From assembly GCF_000733725.1 (NCBI RefSeq), contig NZ_JMQM01000001.1, positions 2,232,001 to 2,296,000 on the forward strand: a stretch of DNA of 64,000 bases, read 5' to 3'. A program made the translations under genes and the position numbers. The notes below the pieces were generated by a model that was given only the letters and a program-made list of their open reading frames with translations, had not been told where the DNA came from and ran no database searches. This DNA comes from Nitratireductor basaltis. Its GTDB lineage: Bacteria > Pseudomonadota > Alphaproteobacteria > Rhizobiales > Rhizobiaceae. Positions within the stretch are counted from its first letter, which is position 1; every line of letters starts with the position of its first letter. Shown here piece after piece: positions 1 through 9,921 of this stretch.

Positions 1-1
1 G

Positions 2-514
2 CGCACCTATGCGATCATGATCCTGCTTGGCAACAATGGTGCGGTGAACCTGCTCCTGAAGTCGATCGGGCTGATCGATCGCCCGATCCCCTTCATGTAT
101 ACGAGCTTTTCGCTCGGCGTGGGCATCATCTATCTGACAGCGCTCTACATGCTGCTGCCACTCTATTCGGCGCTTGAAAAGATCCCGGACAACTATCTGG
201 AAGCAGCAGCCGATCTCGGTGCGGGCTCCTGGACACGCTTCCGCCGTGTCACGCTGCCCCTGTCGAGAGAAGGCATCGCGTCGGGCTGCACGCTCGTCTT
301 CCTGATCTCCACGGGCTACTACGCGACGCCGGTGCTGCTTGGCGGACCGAGCACCACCGTCTTTGCGGAAAGCATTGCGGGCTTCTTCCATGTTGCGGGG
401 GATGAGTGGCCAACGGGTGCGGCATTCTCCGCGATCATGCTGATCACCACACTTTCGCTCACCGGCATCTTCCTGAAACTGATGGGCCGCGACGGGAAAG
501 GACTACTGAAATGA
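2..514 (+). CDS. ABC transporter permease, PotB type (5' partial)
   Basis: Inner-membrane permease of a spermidine/putrescine-type importer, cut by the left window edge; the reading frame is open from base 2 with no upstream stop. The visible part carries several hydrophobic segments and the EAA loop that docks the ATPase (EAAADLGAG, then a conserved LP), about 65 residues after the first visible Met. Its stop overlaps the start of the next permease as ATGA at 511-514, so the two are probably translationally coupled. The periplasmic binding protein is not visible and would lie to the left. The exact substrate (polyamine, opine, other cation) cannot be read from the permease. Confidence 0.9.
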   Translation, partial: RTYAIMILLGNNGAVNLLLKSIGLIDRPIPFMYTSFSLGVGIIYLTALYMLLPLYSALEKIPDNYLEAAADLGAGSWTRFRRVTLPLSREGIASGCTLVFLISTGYYATPVLLGGPSTTVFAESIAGFFHVAGDEWPTGAAFSAIMLITTLSLTGIFLKLMGRDGKGLLK

Positions 515-1296
515 CCCGCCATACACGCATATTGATGTCGGTCATTTATTGGGCCTTCGTCGTATATCTCTTCGTGCCGCTTGTCCTGATGGTCGTCATG
601 GGCTTCAAGGATTCCAAGTTCATCGGCTTCCCGATCCGCGCCTGGACCATGGAGTGGTATACGGGCGTCTTCCAGGACGGGCAGGTGCTGGGCGTCTTCG
701 CCTTCTCCATGGCGATTGCGCTTGCCTCAACCTTCCTGTCGCTCGTCATTGGCACCTGGGTTGCGGCTTTCCTGGGTCCCAACAATTTCCGCGGCAAGCT
801 GATCGTCTTTGCGGTGACCTGCCTCCCGGCGGTCATTCCCGGCATCATCTCGGCCATCTCTCTTCGTATCTTCGCCCGGTTTCTTTCCATCGAACCGGGA
901 ATGATGGCGATCATCCTTGGTCACACGGTGCACAATGTGCCGTTTGTGGCGCTGGTGGTGATGGCACGGCTGGCAACACTACCGAGAAGCCAGATCGAAG
1001 CTGCGCAGGACCTTGGCGCCGACAGTGTGGTTGCCTTTTTCCGCATCACCATGCCCTATCTGAAGCCGGCGCTGATCGGTGCGGGCATCTTCTGCATGCT
1101 CCTGTCCTTCGACGACTTCGTGCGTGCCTTCTTCCTTGGCGGCTACGAGCCGACGCTTCCCGTACTCATCTTCGCAAAGCTGCGTTCGGGCATGTCGCCG
1201 GAGATCAACGCCATCTCGACAATCGTACTGATCCTCACCGCGGTGCTGGGCCTGTGGGCTGAGCGTTCCATGCGGCGCATGAACAAGGGAGCCTGA
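511..1296 (+). CDS. ABC transporter permease, PotC type
   Basis: Second inner-membrane permease, 261 residues, a normal length for PotC-family proteins. Six hydrophobic segments are visible, with the cytoplasmic EAA loop (EAAQDLGAD) at about residues 163-171. The start is the ATG at 511, which overlaps the stop of the preceding permease (ATGA); an in-frame upstream extension to 406 lies inside the neighbour and is not believable. The ATPase gene starts one base after this stop codon, so permease, permease and ATPase form one operon. Family assignment is firm; substrate is inferred only at the level of the polyamine/opine class. Confidence 0.93.
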   Translation: MTRHTRILMSVIYWAFVVYLFVPLVLMVVMGFKDSKFIGFPIRAWTMEWYTGVFQDGQVLGVFAFSMAIALASTFLSLVIGTWVAAFLGPNNFRGKLIVFAVTCLPAVIPGIISAISLRIFARFLSIEPGMMAIILGHTVHNVPFVALVVMARLATLPRSQIEAAQDLGADSVVAFFRITMPYLKPALIGAGIFCMLLSFDDFVRAFFLGGYEPTLPVLIFAKLRSGMSPEINAISTIVLILTAVLGLWAERSMRRMNKGA

Positions 1297-1297
1297 A

Positions 1298-2377
1298 ATG
1301 GCTGACACAATCGTTCACATCGACAATGTGACCAAGCGCTTCGGCAATGTGGTGGCGGTCGACCATCTGGACATGAAGATCATGGCCGGCGAGTTCGTCA
1401 CCTTCCTGGGGCCGTCCGGCTGCGGCAAGTCCACGACGCTGCGCATGCTTGGCGGGTTCGAGACACCGACCGAGGGGCGCATCATTCTGGGTGGTGAAGA
1501 CGTGACGCGTCAGCCGCCGAACCGCCGTGACGTGAACATGGTGTTCCAGGACTACGCGCTCTTCCCGCATATGACGGTTGCGCAGAATGTCGCCTTCGGT
1601 CCGGAGCTGAAAGGCAAATCGCGCCCGCAAATCGAAAAGCGCACGGCGGAGCTTCTGGACTTCCTCCAGCTTTCGGCGCTTGGCGATCGCACGCCCGACC
1701 AGCTTTCCGGCGGGCAACGCCAGCGCGTGGCCTTAGCCCGCGCACTTGCACCAGATCCGAAGCTGCTGCTGCTCGATGAGCCGCTTGGCGCTCTGGACGC
1801 GAAGCTCAGGGCGCAGGTACAGGTGGAGCTGAAGGACATCCAGAAGCGCACCGGCAAGACCTTCTTCTTCGTCACCCATGATCAGGACGAGGCGCTGACC
1901 ATGTCGGACCGCATCGTGGTCATGAATGCAGGTCGCGTCGAGCAATCGGGCACGCCGGAAGACCTCTATTTTCGCCCGCAAAGCCGCTTCGTGGCAGAGT
2001 TCATCGGCGAGACCAATCTCGTGGAAGGCACTGTTCGCGGCACCGAGGGTGAGACCGTGGCCATGGACTGGAACGGCATCACGGTGGCAGGCTCGGCCCA
2101 TGGCGCAAAGCCCGCTTCGGGCGCGCAGGTCAGTGCCTCGCTTCGCCTGGAAAGCGTGCGCTGCCACGCGGTCAAGCCAGCCGAACCCAATGCGATCGAG
2201 GGCAAGGTGGTCAGCCGCCTTTTCAAGGGCAGCCGTACCGCTCTGGATATCCGCGTGGGCGACAAGCCGGATGCGGTGCTGAAAGCCTATCTGGATTCCG
2301 GCGAGGCTGAACGTCTGGGCGGCGAGAATGTCTGGATCAGCTTCCCGCCGGAGCGACTTTCAGTGCTCAGCGGATGA
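1298..2377 (+). CDS. ABC transporter ATP-binding protein, PotA type
   Basis: ATPase subunit that energises the two preceding permeases, 359 residues. Visible motifs: Walker A GPSGCGKST at residues 38-46, Q-loop near residue 84 (VFQDYALFP), ABC signature LSGGQRQRV at about 136-144, Walker B LLLLDEP at 156-162, and the H-loop (FVTHDQDEA). The last 80 or so residues form the TOBE-like domain typical of PotA/MalK/UgpC proteins. It is the last gene of the operon and is followed at once by a strong intrinsic terminator. The call to the PotA family rests on sequence motifs; polyamine specificity is an inference from the permease types. Confidence 0.95.
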   Translation: MADTIVHIDNVTKRFGNVVAVDHLDMKIMAGEFVTFLGPSGCGKSTTLRMLGGFETPTEGRIILGGEDVTRQPPNRRDVNMVFQDYALFPHMTVAQNVAFGPELKGKSRPQIEKRTAELLDFLQLSALGDRTPDQLSGGQRQRVALARALAPDPKLLLLDEPLGALDAKLRAQVQVELKDIQKRTGKTFFFVTHDQDEALTMSDRIVVMNAGRVEQSGTPEDLYFRPQSRFVAEFIGETNLVEGTVRGTEGETVAMDWNGITVAGSAHGAKPASGAQVSASLRLESVRCHAVKPAEPNAIEGKVVSRLFKGSRTALDIRVGDKPDAVLKAYLDSGEAERLGGENVWISFPPERLSVLSG

Positions 2378-2384
2378 CCTGATC

Positions 2385-2408
2385 GAGCCGGCCAAGTGCC
2401 GGCTCTTT
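2385..2408 (+). terminator. Intrinsic terminator after the ABC operon
   Basis: Perfect 8-bp stem GAGCCGGC / GCCGGCTC with a 5-base loop (caagt), followed by TTTCATTT. It lies 8 bases after the ATPase stop and before the convergent M42 peptidase gene. The minus strand lacks a T-run after the hairpin, so it acts mainly for the plus-strand operon. Confidence 0.85.
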
Positions 2409-2423
2409 CATTTCCACGGTCAC

Positions 2424-3596
2424 TCAGTCCTTCAGGGCCGAGAGCGGCTCGGGCAGCTTGCGCCGCTTCTTTGGCTGTTCTGCCGGATCGGTCGGCTGCT
2501 CGGTGAAGCCTTCAAGGTCGGAGACTTCGGAGACGTCGCGCTCGATCTCCAATGGGCTGACGACATAGGCCGTGGTCAGTTCCGCCACGGATCGAAGTGC
2601 ATGGGTGTGGATACGCTCATAGCCATGCGAGGCGTCGATGCCGAAGGCGATAAGTGCCGTGCGCACATCGTGCCCGGCTTCGATAGCGGAAGCGGAATCG
2701 GAACGGTAATAGCGGAAGATGTCCTTCTGGTAGCGAATATCTTCCTCGCGGCAGATCTCCACCAGCTTCTTGGTCAGGTGATAATCGAAGGGACCGGCCA
2801 TATCGGCCATGCCGATCGTTGCACCAAATTCCGAGGAATTTTGACCCGGTGCCGTGGTGCCGTTGTCGATGGTGACCATGGAGGCGATCTCGGGCGTGAT
2901 GATCGAGGCTGCGCCCACGCCTACCTCTTCAGCAATGGTGAACAGCCAGTGCGTGTCAACCGGCAGCGTGACGTCGCTGTCCATGATGCTTTTCAGTGAA
3001 GCCAGAGCGATGGCCACACCGGCCTTGTCGTCCAGGTGGCGCGAGACGATGAAGCCGTTGTCGAGGAATTCCGGCTGCGGATCGATTGCAACAAAGTCGC
3101 CGACATCGATGCCGAGGCTGAGCGTATCGGCACGGGTCCAGCACATGGCATCGATGCGCAGTTCTACATGCTGCCAGCCAACGGGCGCGGTATCCACCTC
3201 GTCATTATAGGTGTGGCCGGAAGCCTTGAGCGGCAGGACCGTACCGCGATAGCTTCCCTTCTCGGTATAAATCGTTGCGCGTGCACCTTCGGCGAAACGG
3301 GCGGACCAGTGGCCGATGGCGACCAGTTCCAGCCGACCATTGTCCTTCACCATCTTCACCTGGGCACCCAGCGTATCGAGATGGGTGATAATTGCGCGCG
3401 CACCTTCGCGACGACCACCGCGCACCACTGCACGAATGGCACCGCGGCGCGTCAGTTCAGGCTCAAGCCCGAGACTTTCCAGTTCCTCGGTGACATGGCG
3501 CACAATCGTGTCCGTATAGCCCGTCGGGCTATCGATGGACAAAAGCGCCTTCAACTGGCCCAGCAGGTAATCGACATCGATCTTCAGTCGCGACAA
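2424..3596 (-). CDS. NAGGN-system M42 family peptidase
   Basis: Predicted zinc or cobalt aminopeptidase of family M42, 390 residues, of the type found beside N-acetylglutaminylglutamine amide synthesis genes. Metal-site features are visible: HLD at residues 72-74, LDDKAG at 188-193 and the catalytic/ligand pair EE at 223-224 (IAEEVGVG). The start is a TTG at 3596, preceded by GGGAG six bases upstream; no suitable ATG is near. It begins three bases after the stop of ngg, so asnO-ngg-peptidase form one operon. Its role in the pathway is not established; trimming or recycling of the dipeptide osmolyte is an inference from gene context. Confidence 0.9.
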   Translation of the reverse strand: MSRLKIDVDYLLGQLKALLSIDSPTGYTDTIVRHVTEELESLGLEPELTRRGAIRAVVRGGRREGARAIITHLDTLGAQVKMVKDNGRLELVAIGHWSARFAEGARATIYTEKGSYRGTVLPLKASGHTYNDEVDTAPVGWQHVELRIDAMCWTRADTLSLGIDVGDFVAIDPQPEFLDNGFIVSRHLDDKAGVAIALASLKSIMDSDVTLPVDTHWLFTIAEEVGVGAASIITPEIASMVTIDNGTTAPGQNSSEFGATIGMADMAGPFDYHLTKKLVEICREEDIRYQKDIFRYYRSDSASAIEAGHDVRTALIAFGIDASHGYERIHTHALRSVAELTTAYVVSPLEIERDVSEVSDLEGFTEQPTDPAEQPKKRRKLPEPLSALKD

Positions 3597-3599
3597 GTG

Positions 3600-5411
3600 C
3601 TACTCCCTTGAGCCCAGCGCCTGTTTCGCAAATCTCGCTCCAGAGCGTGGGAAGAGAAGGTCGACAAAGCGCTCGGCGGTTGGTTGTGGTTCGTGATTGG
3701 CCAAACCCGGCCGCTCATTGCCTTCGATGAAAACATATTCAGGCTCGCTTGGCGACCGCACCATCAGATCGATTCCCACCACGGGGATATCTATGGCACG
3801 GGCAGCCCGGCAGGCGGCGTCAACCAGCTCCGGATGAACCATCGCCGTCACATCATGGATCGAACCGCCCGTGTGGAGGTTCGCTGCCTTACGCACCGTT
3901 ATCTCCCGCCCCTTTTGAGGCACGTCTTCGAGTTTCAGGTCAGCGGCAGCAAGACAGCGTCGGGTCTCATCATCGATGGGGATGCGGCTCTCGCCACCGG
4001 TAGCGGCCTCGCGGCGGCGGGATTGGCGCTTGATCAGTTCCTCGATGGTGCTGCGTCCGTCACCCACCACGCAGGGCGCGCGGCGAACGGCCGCTGCAAC
4101 GAGCTTGTAGTCGATGACGACAAGGCGCAGATCCTCGCCTTGGAAGCATTCTTCCAGAAGGACGCGGTCGCAGATCTCGCGCGCCTCGCGGATGGCGCTG
4201 TCCACTTCTTCCATCGTCTGGAGGCCGACCGAAACACCTCGCCCCTGTTCGCCCCGCGCCGGTTTGACGACGAGCTTGTCATGCTTCTCCAGGAATTCCT
4301 GAAGCTCCTCGCGGCTGCAGTCCGCATCCCGCTGTTCAGGAACCTTGATACCGGCCTTCTGCACAACGCGCCGCGTGACAGCCTTGTCATCGCAGATGGA
4401 CATTGCGATGGCCGAAGTCAGCTCCGAAAGACTTTCGCGGCAATGAATGGAACGGCCGCCGAATGAAAGACGGAAGAAGCCGCCATCGGCATCGGTGATA
4501 TCCACGGCCACGCCGCGCCTGTGTGCCTCATCCACGATGAGGCGCGCATAGGGGTTCAGCCGGTCGAAATCGGCCGGCGGATGCGTGAACAGCTTCTCGT
4601 TGATCGGGTTCTTGCGCTTGACCGCGAAGACAGGAACGCGCTGGAAACCGAGCTTCTCGTAGAGCGCGATGGCCTGCTCGTTGTCATGCATGACCGACAG
4701 GTCCATGAAGGCGGCTCCGCGAGCGGCAAAATGTTCTGCCAGGCGACGCACCAGCATTTCGCCAACGCCGGGATGCGGTGTCTGCGGATCGACGGCCAGG
4801 CACCAGAGCGACGAGCCGTTCTGCGGATCGTTGAAGACGCGGCGGTGATCGATGCCGGTGACGGTGCCCACGATTTCGCCGGTCTGCTCATCCTCGGCCA
4901 CGAAATAGGTGATGGCCCGGCTGTCCCTCTTCGACCAGAAGAAATCCGGCCTTACCGTCACCATGCCGCGGCTCTGGTAGATATTGTTGACGCCCTGGGC
5001 ATCCACTTCCGAGGTCAGGCGACGAATGAAATAGCCCTGTGTCTGCCTGCGCCCCGGCCGGTAGGTGGAGAGATCCAGCCGGTAGGTGTGCGACGGATCC
5101 AGAAACAGCTCCTGCGGCGCAAGCGCCAGAAGCACATGCGGGTCGCGAATATAGAAGGCGATGTCGCGCCGGTCGGGACCTTCCGCGCTGAGGCTTTGCG
5201 CAATGTCCTCATTGGTCTTGAAGGTCTGCGCAAAGATGAGCCTGCCCCAGCCGAGGTCGAGCGCGACATTCTCGCCGGGCGCAGGCTGGTGATCATCGGT
5301 GCGGCCGATGGCCGGCTTCATGGAATCGGTGCGCATGCGCTGCAGGCGATAACCGGCGGCCTTGTCCTTGCGCCGGTTCTGGTGAGGCTGCCCGTCCTTG
5401 CGCGACATCAT
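3600..5411 (-). CDS. ngg: N-acetylglutaminylglutamine synthetase
   Basis: Two-domain enzyme, about 603 residues, that makes the acetylated dipeptide of the osmolyte NAGGN. An N-terminal GNAT acetyltransferase half (roughly residues 100-270, with a YEKLGF motif typical of that fold) is joined to a C-terminal ATP-grasp ligase half (roughly 290-570, with VVKPARGEQGRGV and a late EGNERPG segment). The start is the ATG at 5411 in an ATGATG pair that overlaps the TGA stop of asnO, with GGAG just upstream; a longer in-frame start at 5435 would sit inside asnO. Domain order matches the Ngg protein defined in Sinorhizobium meliloti and Pseudomonas. Confidence 0.94.
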   Translation of the reverse strand: MMSRKDGQPHQNRRKDKAAGYRLQRMRTDSMKPAIGRTDDHQPAPGENVALDLGWGRLIFAQTFKTNEDIAQSLSAEGPDRRDIAFYIRDPHVLLALAPQELFLDPSHTYRLDLSTYRPGRRQTQGYFIRRLTSEVDAQGVNNIYQSRGMVTVRPDFFWSKRDSRAITYFVAEDEQTGEIVGTVTGIDHRRVFNDPQNGSSLWCLAVDPQTPHPGVGEMLVRRLAEHFAARGAAFMDLSVMHDNEQAIALYEKLGFQRVPVFAVKRKNPINEKLFTHPPADFDRLNPYARLIVDEAHRRGVAVDITDADGGFFRLSFGGRSIHCRESLSELTSAIAMSICDDKAVTRRVVQKAGIKVPEQRDADCSREELQEFLEKHDKLVVKPARGEQGRGVSVGLQTMEEVDSAIREAREICDRVLLEECFQGEDLRLVVIDYKLVAAAVRRAPCVVGDGRSTIEELIKRQSRRREAATGGESRIPIDDETRRCLAAADLKLEDVPQKGREITVRKAANLHTGGSIHDVTAMVHPELVDAACRAARAIDIPVVGIDLMVRSPSEPEYVFIEGNERPGLANHEPQPTAERFVDLLFPRSGARFAKQALGSRE

Positions 5412-7186
5412 CCCACTCCATGTGTCTGCAGCCACAGCTCAAGCAGGCCGACCTGCCAAAGCTCCGAACCGCGCAAAGGCGTGATGTGCTCGGACGGTGC
5501 GGCATAGAGCCGGTCCAGATAGTCCTGTCTGAACAGACCACGCTCGCGCGCTGCCTGCGAACTCAACGCATCTCGGACCATGTCGAGATAGGGCCCATCG
5601 ACATATTTCAGCTGCGGGACCGGGAAATAACCCTTCTTGCGATCGATAACCTCTGACGGAATGATCTGGCGGGCGACATCCTTCAGGACACCCTTGCCGC
5701 CGTGCTTCAGCTTTTCTTCCGGCGGCACGCGGGCGGCGAGTTCCACAAGCTCATGGTCGAGGAAAGGCACGCGCGCCTCAAGTCCCCATGCCATTGTCAT
5801 GTTGTCGACGCGCTTGACGGGGTCATCGACCAGCATGACTTCCGAGTCGAGACGAAGCGCGGCGTCGACAGGGGTGTCTGCACCTGCGCGCGTCAGTTGA
5901 TGTTCGACAAGCGCACGGCTGACATCCGCCTCTTCCATCCATACGGGCGAAAGCTGGGTGGCAAGCGTGGCGTGGTCACGATCGAAGAAGACCTTCGCAT
6001 AGTCGCCGACCACGTCATTGGAGTCCATGAGCGGCGGATACCAATGATAACCGCCGAAGATCTCGTCGGCACCCTGCCCCGACTGGACGACCTTGATATG
6101 TTTCGAGACTTCCTTGGACAGAAGATAGAAGCCGACATTGTCATAAGAGACCATCGGCTCCGACATGGCAGCGAAGGTACCCGGCAGCGCATCCATCAGG
6201 TCGCTTGATGGCACGAATATCTGATGATGCTTGGTGCCGTAGCGCTCGGCGATGAGGTCGGAGTAGAGGAATTCGTCGCCCTTCTCGCCATTGGCTTCCT
6301 CGAAGCCGACGGAAAAGGTCATGAGGCCAGTCTGGCCTGCTTCCGCCAGAAGCCCGACAATGAGGCTGGAATCAACGCCGCCCGACAGCAGCACGCCCAC
6401 GGGCACGTCGGCGACCATGCGCCGCTTTACCGCAAGGCGAAGTGCGTCAAGCACGCGGTCGCGCCATTCATCGGCAGAGAGGCTTGCGAGCGAGCTGTCG
6501 CGCGCGAAGGGCGGGTCCCAATAGACGCGCTGGCGGCTTTGGCCATCGGGCTCGATGACCCGGATCGTCGCCGGCGGCAGCTTGCGCACACCATTGAGGA
6601 TCGTGTGCGGCGGCGGGACGACTGCATGAAAGGTCATGTAGTGATGCAGCGCCAAGCGGTCGATGGAGGTGTCGACATCGCCACGCGCCACGAGCGCGGG
6701 GAGCGTGGAGGCGAAGGCGATCTTGCCGGGTGTCTCCGCGAGATAAAGCGGCTTGATGCCGAAGCGGTCACGCGCCATCACGATGCGACCACTGTCGCGC
6801 TCATGAAGCACGAAGGCAAACATGCCATGGAAGCGCTCGACGCATTCCTCACCCCAGGCATGCCAGGCCTTCAGGATCACCTCGGTGTCGCCTGTCGAGA
6901 AGAAACGATAACCCTTGCCTTCGAGTTCGGCGCGGAGCTCGGGGTAATTGTAGATGCAGCCATTGAAGGCGATGGTCAGACCGAGTTCCGGGTCCTCCAT
7001 CGGCTGACGCGCCTTCTCGGAGAGATCGATGATCTTCAGGCGGCGATGACCGAAGGCCGTGTTGCCTCTCAGAACCACGCCTGCCCCATCGGGGCCACGC
7101 GGTGCCAGGCAGTCCATCATCTTGTTCAGGGTTACGGGCGATGGCTGGGTGCCATCAAATCTCAACTCTCCGCAGATTCCGCACAT
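5408..7186 (-). CDS. asnO: N-acetylglutaminylglutamine amidotransferase (AsnB-like)
   Basis: Glutamine-dependent amidotransferase, 592 residues, that converts N-acetylglutaminylglutamine to its amide. It has the class II glutaminase domain with catalytic Cys2 directly after the start Met (MCGICGE), and a C-terminal asparagine-synthetase domain with the PP-loop SGGVDSS at residues 268-274. The start is fixed by the need for Cys2 at the N-terminus after Met removal; the nearest SD-like GGAGG is unusually far (about 16 bases). It is the first gene of the asnO-ngg-peptidase operon. On its own it would be called asparagine synthase; the neighbours identify the NAGGN pathway. Confidence 0.93.
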   Translation of the reverse strand: MCGICGELRFDGTQPSPVTLNKMMDCLAPRGPDGAGVVLRGNTAFGHRRLKIIDLSEKARQPMEDPELGLTIAFNGCIYNYPELRAELEGKGYRFFSTGDTEVILKAWHAWGEECVERFHGMFAFVLHERDSGRIVMARDRFGIKPLYLAETPGKIAFASTLPALVARGDVDTSIDRLALHHYMTFHAVVPPPHTILNGVRKLPPATIRVIEPDGQSRQRVYWDPPFARDSSLASLSADEWRDRVLDALRLAVKRRMVADVPVGVLLSGGVDSSLIVGLLAEAGQTGLMTFSVGFEEANGEKGDEFLYSDLIAERYGTKHHQIFVPSSDLMDALPGTFAAMSEPMVSYDNVGFYLLSKEVSKHIKVVQSGQGADEIFGGYHWYPPLMDSNDVVGDYAKVFFDRDHATLATQLSPVWMEEADVSRALVEHQLTRAGADTPVDAALRLDSEVMLVDDPVKRVDNMTMAWGLEARVPFLDHELVELAARVPPEEKLKHGGKGVLKDVARQIIPSEVIDRKKGYFPVPQLKYVDGPYLDMVRDALSSQAARERGLFRQDYLDRLYAAPSEHITPLRGSELWQVGLLELWLQTHGVG

Positions 7187-7464
7187 GAGAAGCGGCCAAT
7201 GCCTCCGTAATAGTAATCACCATGTAACCTGAACGCCCTCAAGGGCTACGGGTTCATCACAGAAGTGTCAAATTGCTCCGGGGTAGTAAAACTCTTGCAA
7301 GTGACGCCTATATGGCGTTCAAGGTGGCCCCTCCTCATGGCCATATGGCACTGGCCGCGATTCACGGCTAAACTGTTTTGACCGTGGCATTTTGACCGGT
7401 TTCGGCACATGGACGCAGGCAGCGCTGCGCAGTATGTTCGCGCGTGCAACCCAGGAAAGGCATT
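7187..7464. other. Divergent intergenic region asnO / hemA
   Basis: This 278-base gap must hold both promoters. On the minus strand a TTGACA hexamer (7266-7271) faces asnO, but the -10 at proper spacing is poor. The word TTTTGACCG occurs twice on the plus strand (7376-7384 and 7390-7398), 14 bases apart, which could be a small direct-repeat operator before hemA. The palindrome GCCATATGGC lies near 7340. No FNR-type box was found. Nothing here is firm enough to name a regulator. Confidence 0.4.
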
Positions 7465-8742
7465 ATGGATTATCAGCGGTTCTTTTCCCAGGCGATCGAC
7501 CAGCTTCATGCCGAGCAGCGTTATCGTGTATTTGCCAATCTCGAACGCATAGCGGGCGCGTTTCCGCGTGCGATCTGGCGTGCCAATGGACAGGCGCGGG
7601 AAATTACCGTGTGGTGCTCCAACGACTATCTTGGCATGGGTCAGCATGAGACGGTCGTGCGTGCGATGCAGGAGGCTGCCGGGCGCATGGGTGCGGGTGC
7701 AGGCGGTACACGAAACATTTCGGGCACGAACCATCCGCTGGTGGAGCTTGAGCAGGAGCTTGCCGATCTGCATGGCAAGGAAGCCGCTTTGGTCTTCACA
7801 TCCGGTTTCGTCTCAAATGAAGCATCCATATCGACCATTGCACAGCTTCTGCCGGACTGCCTGATCCTGTCCGATGAACTCAACCACGCCTCCATGATCG
7901 AAGGCGTGCGCCGTTCCAAGGCAGACAAGAAGGTGTTCCGCCACAACGATCTCGACCATCTGGAGAGCCTGCTGAAAGCCGCGGATCCGGATCGTGCCAA
8001 GCTGATCGTGTTCGAATCCGTCTACTCGATGGATGGCGACATAGCGCCGATCGCGGAGATCGCCGATCTGGCCGAAAAGTACAATGCCATGACCTATATC
8101 GATGAGGTTCATGCGGTTGGCATGTATGGCGAGCATGGTGGCGGCATCACCGAGCGTGAAGGGCTTGCGCATCGCATCGACGTCATCGAAGGCACGCTTG
8201 CAAAGGCCTTCGGCGTGATCGGCGGCTATATCACGGGCTCTGCCGCTGTGATCGACGCGGTTCGCTCCTACGCTCCCGGCTTCATCTTCACGACGGCACT
8301 TCCGCCGGCAATCGCCAATGCGGCGGCCGCCTCGATCCGTCACCTGAAGAATTCCGCTAGCGAGCGTGAAGCACAGCAGCGCCAGGCACAGCGCACCAAG
8401 GATGTGCTGAGTGCCGCGGGTCTGCCTGTCATGCCGTCGCAGACACATATCGTGCCTGTGCATGTGGGTGACCCGGATCTGTGCAAGAAGGCCAGCGACC
8501 ATCTGCTCGAGCAGCATGGCATCTACATTCAGCCGATCAACTATCCAACGGTGCCGCGCGGTACCGAGCGCCTGCGCATCACGCCGACGCCACTGCATTC
8601 CGATCAGCTTATCGACGGGTTAAAGGACGCGCTTCTGGAGACGTGGGAGGCGGTCGGCATTCCCTTCACCGAGCGACGCACGGAGACTGTCGCCTCCAGC
8701 GAGCGGATTGTCCCGCTGGTTGTTTCCAAGTCGGGCGGTTAG
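7465..8742 (+). CDS. hemA: 5-aminolevulinate synthase
   Basis: PLP enzyme that condenses glycine and succinyl-CoA to 5-aminolevulinate, the first step of heme synthesis by the C4 (Shemin) route used by alphaproteobacteria. 425 residues. The glycine-rich [12 protein letters not shown] segment lies at 76-87, the cofactor-ring aspartate in DEVHAVG at about 213, and the Schiff-base lysine in TLAKAFG at 247. The start at 7465 follows AGGAAAGG; an in-frame extension to 7444 lacks support. The C-terminal 20 residues after FTERR look like a variable tail. Its TAG stop overlaps the convergent aminotransferase stop by three bases. Confidence 0.97.
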   Translation: MDYQRFFSQAIDQLHAEQRYRVFANLERIAGAFPRAIWRANGQAREITVWCSNDYLGMGQHETVVRAMQEAAGRMGAGAGGTRNISGTNHPLVELEQELADLHGKEAALVFTSGFVSNEASISTIAQLLPDCLILSDELNHASMIEGVRRSKADKKVFRHNDLDHLESLLKAADPDRAKLIVFESVYSMDGDIAPIAEIADLAEKYNAMTYIDEVHAVGMYGEHGGGITEREGLAHRIDVIEGTLAKAFGVIGGYITGSAAVIDAVRSYAPGFIFTTALPPAIANAAAASIRHLKNSASEREAQQRQAQRTKDVLSAAGLPVMPSQTHIVPVHVGDPDLCKKASDHLLEQHGIYIQPINYPTVPRGTERLRITPTPLHSDQLIDGLKDALLETWEAVGIPFTERRTETVASSERIVPLVVSKSGG

Positions 8743-9914
8743 CGGGCCCTGATCCATTCCGCTATTTTTTCAGCCGCCACCTCGATCTGGTCGAGGCGGC
8801 GGTTGAAGCAGAGGCGGAAGTATCCCTCCCCTTCCGCACCGAATGCTGTTCCAGGCGCCAGGCCAATGCCCGTGCTGTCGACGAGATCGATGGCACCCGC
8901 ATGGGCGTTTGAAACGCCATCCACCGCAAAGAACAGATAGAAGGCACCCGGCGGTGGTGCCAGACGCACCCGCCCGGTTTCCAGTAGCGTGGAGCATAGC
9001 AGATCACGAGCTTTCCTTGCCCGCTCGACCTGCTGGCCGATGAAGGTGTCACCTTCATCGAGAGCCGCAACCGCACCGCGCTGCATGAATTCCGCCACGC
9101 CAGAAGTCGAATACTGCACCAGGTGGTCGAATATGGGCTTCAGGGATCGATGCGCCCTGATCCAGCCGACACGCCATCCAGTCATCGCCCAGTTCTTCGA
9201 GAAGGAATTGACGAAGATGATGCGGTCTTCATCCTCCGCTATGTCGAAGAAGGATGGGGCTCGCCCTTCGTCATAGTGGAAGCGGGTGTAGATCTCGTCC
9301 GCGATGATCCAGAGACCATGGCGGCGGGCAAGCGCGAGCAAGGCCCGGAGCGTCTCTTCATCAGCCGTCCAGCCTGTCGGGTTGGCTGGCGTGTTCACGA
9401 AGATTGCTTTCGTCTTGCCTGTGATCGCGCTTTCGACCTGATCCAGGTCAAGGCTCCAGCCATTGTCGGTGAAGGTAAGGCTGACGGGCACGGGTGTGCC
9501 GCCAGTGATGCCGAACGCAGCTGGAAAATTGGGCCAGGCGGGTGAGAAATAGATGATCTCGTCACCAGCACCACCAACCGCTTGCATGGCCAGTTGGATG
9601 GCCTGCATGCCGCCGCCGGTGACGATGAACTCGTCCGGCGCGCAGCTTCTGCCGAAGGTGCGCAGGTGATAGCGCGAAAGCGCCTCGAGCAATGGCGGGA
9701 TACCGCCCTGCCATGTATAGAAGGTGTGCCCTTCCGCCAGGCTTCCAGAGGCGGCACTGCGTATAAAATCAGGCGTGGGACTGTCGCCTTCACCAACCCA
9801 AAGCGGAATGAGGCCGGGCCTGCCCCGTGCATGATCGGCAACGGCAATGATGCCGCTTGCCGGTACGGAACGCGCCTCGCGGCGCAGCGCATCAACAAGC
9901 GGCATGCTTTTCAA
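8739..9914 (-). CDS. PLP-dependent aminotransferase (class I/II)
   Basis: Cytoplasmic fold-type I aminotransferase, 391 residues. The N-terminal GEGDSPTP segment, the cofactor-binding VNTPANPTG (residues 173-181), the DEIY motif at 206-209 and the Schiff-base lysine in [12 protein letters not shown] (Lys240) place it in the aspartate/aromatic aminotransferase superfamily (AAT_I). Substrate cannot be assigned from these motifs. The start may be the Met at 9914 or the Met three residues on (9905). It ends tail to tail with hemA: the stops share bases 8740-8741. It is followed upstream by mscL on the same strand with a short gap. Confidence 0.9.
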   Translation of the reverse strand: MKSMPLVDALRREARSVPASGIIAVADHARGRPGLIPLWVGEGDSPTPDFIRSAASGSLAEGHTFYTWQGGIPPLLEALSRYHLRTFGRSCAPDEFIVTGGGMQAIQLAMQAVGGAGDEIIYFSPAWPNFPAAFGITGGTPVPVSLTFTDNGWSLDLDQVESAITGKTKAIFVNTPANPTGWTADEETLRALLALARRHGLWIIADEIYTRFHYDEGRAPSFFDIAEDEDRIIFVNSFSKNWAMTGWRVGWIRAHRSLKPIFDHLVQYSTSGVAEFMQRGAVAALDEGDTFIGQQVERARKARDLLCSTLLETGRVRLAPPPGAFYLFFAVDGVSNAHAGAIDLVDSTGIGLAPGTAFGAEGEGYFRLCFNRRLDQIEVAAEKIAEWIRAR

Positions 9915-9921
9915 GCTCCTG

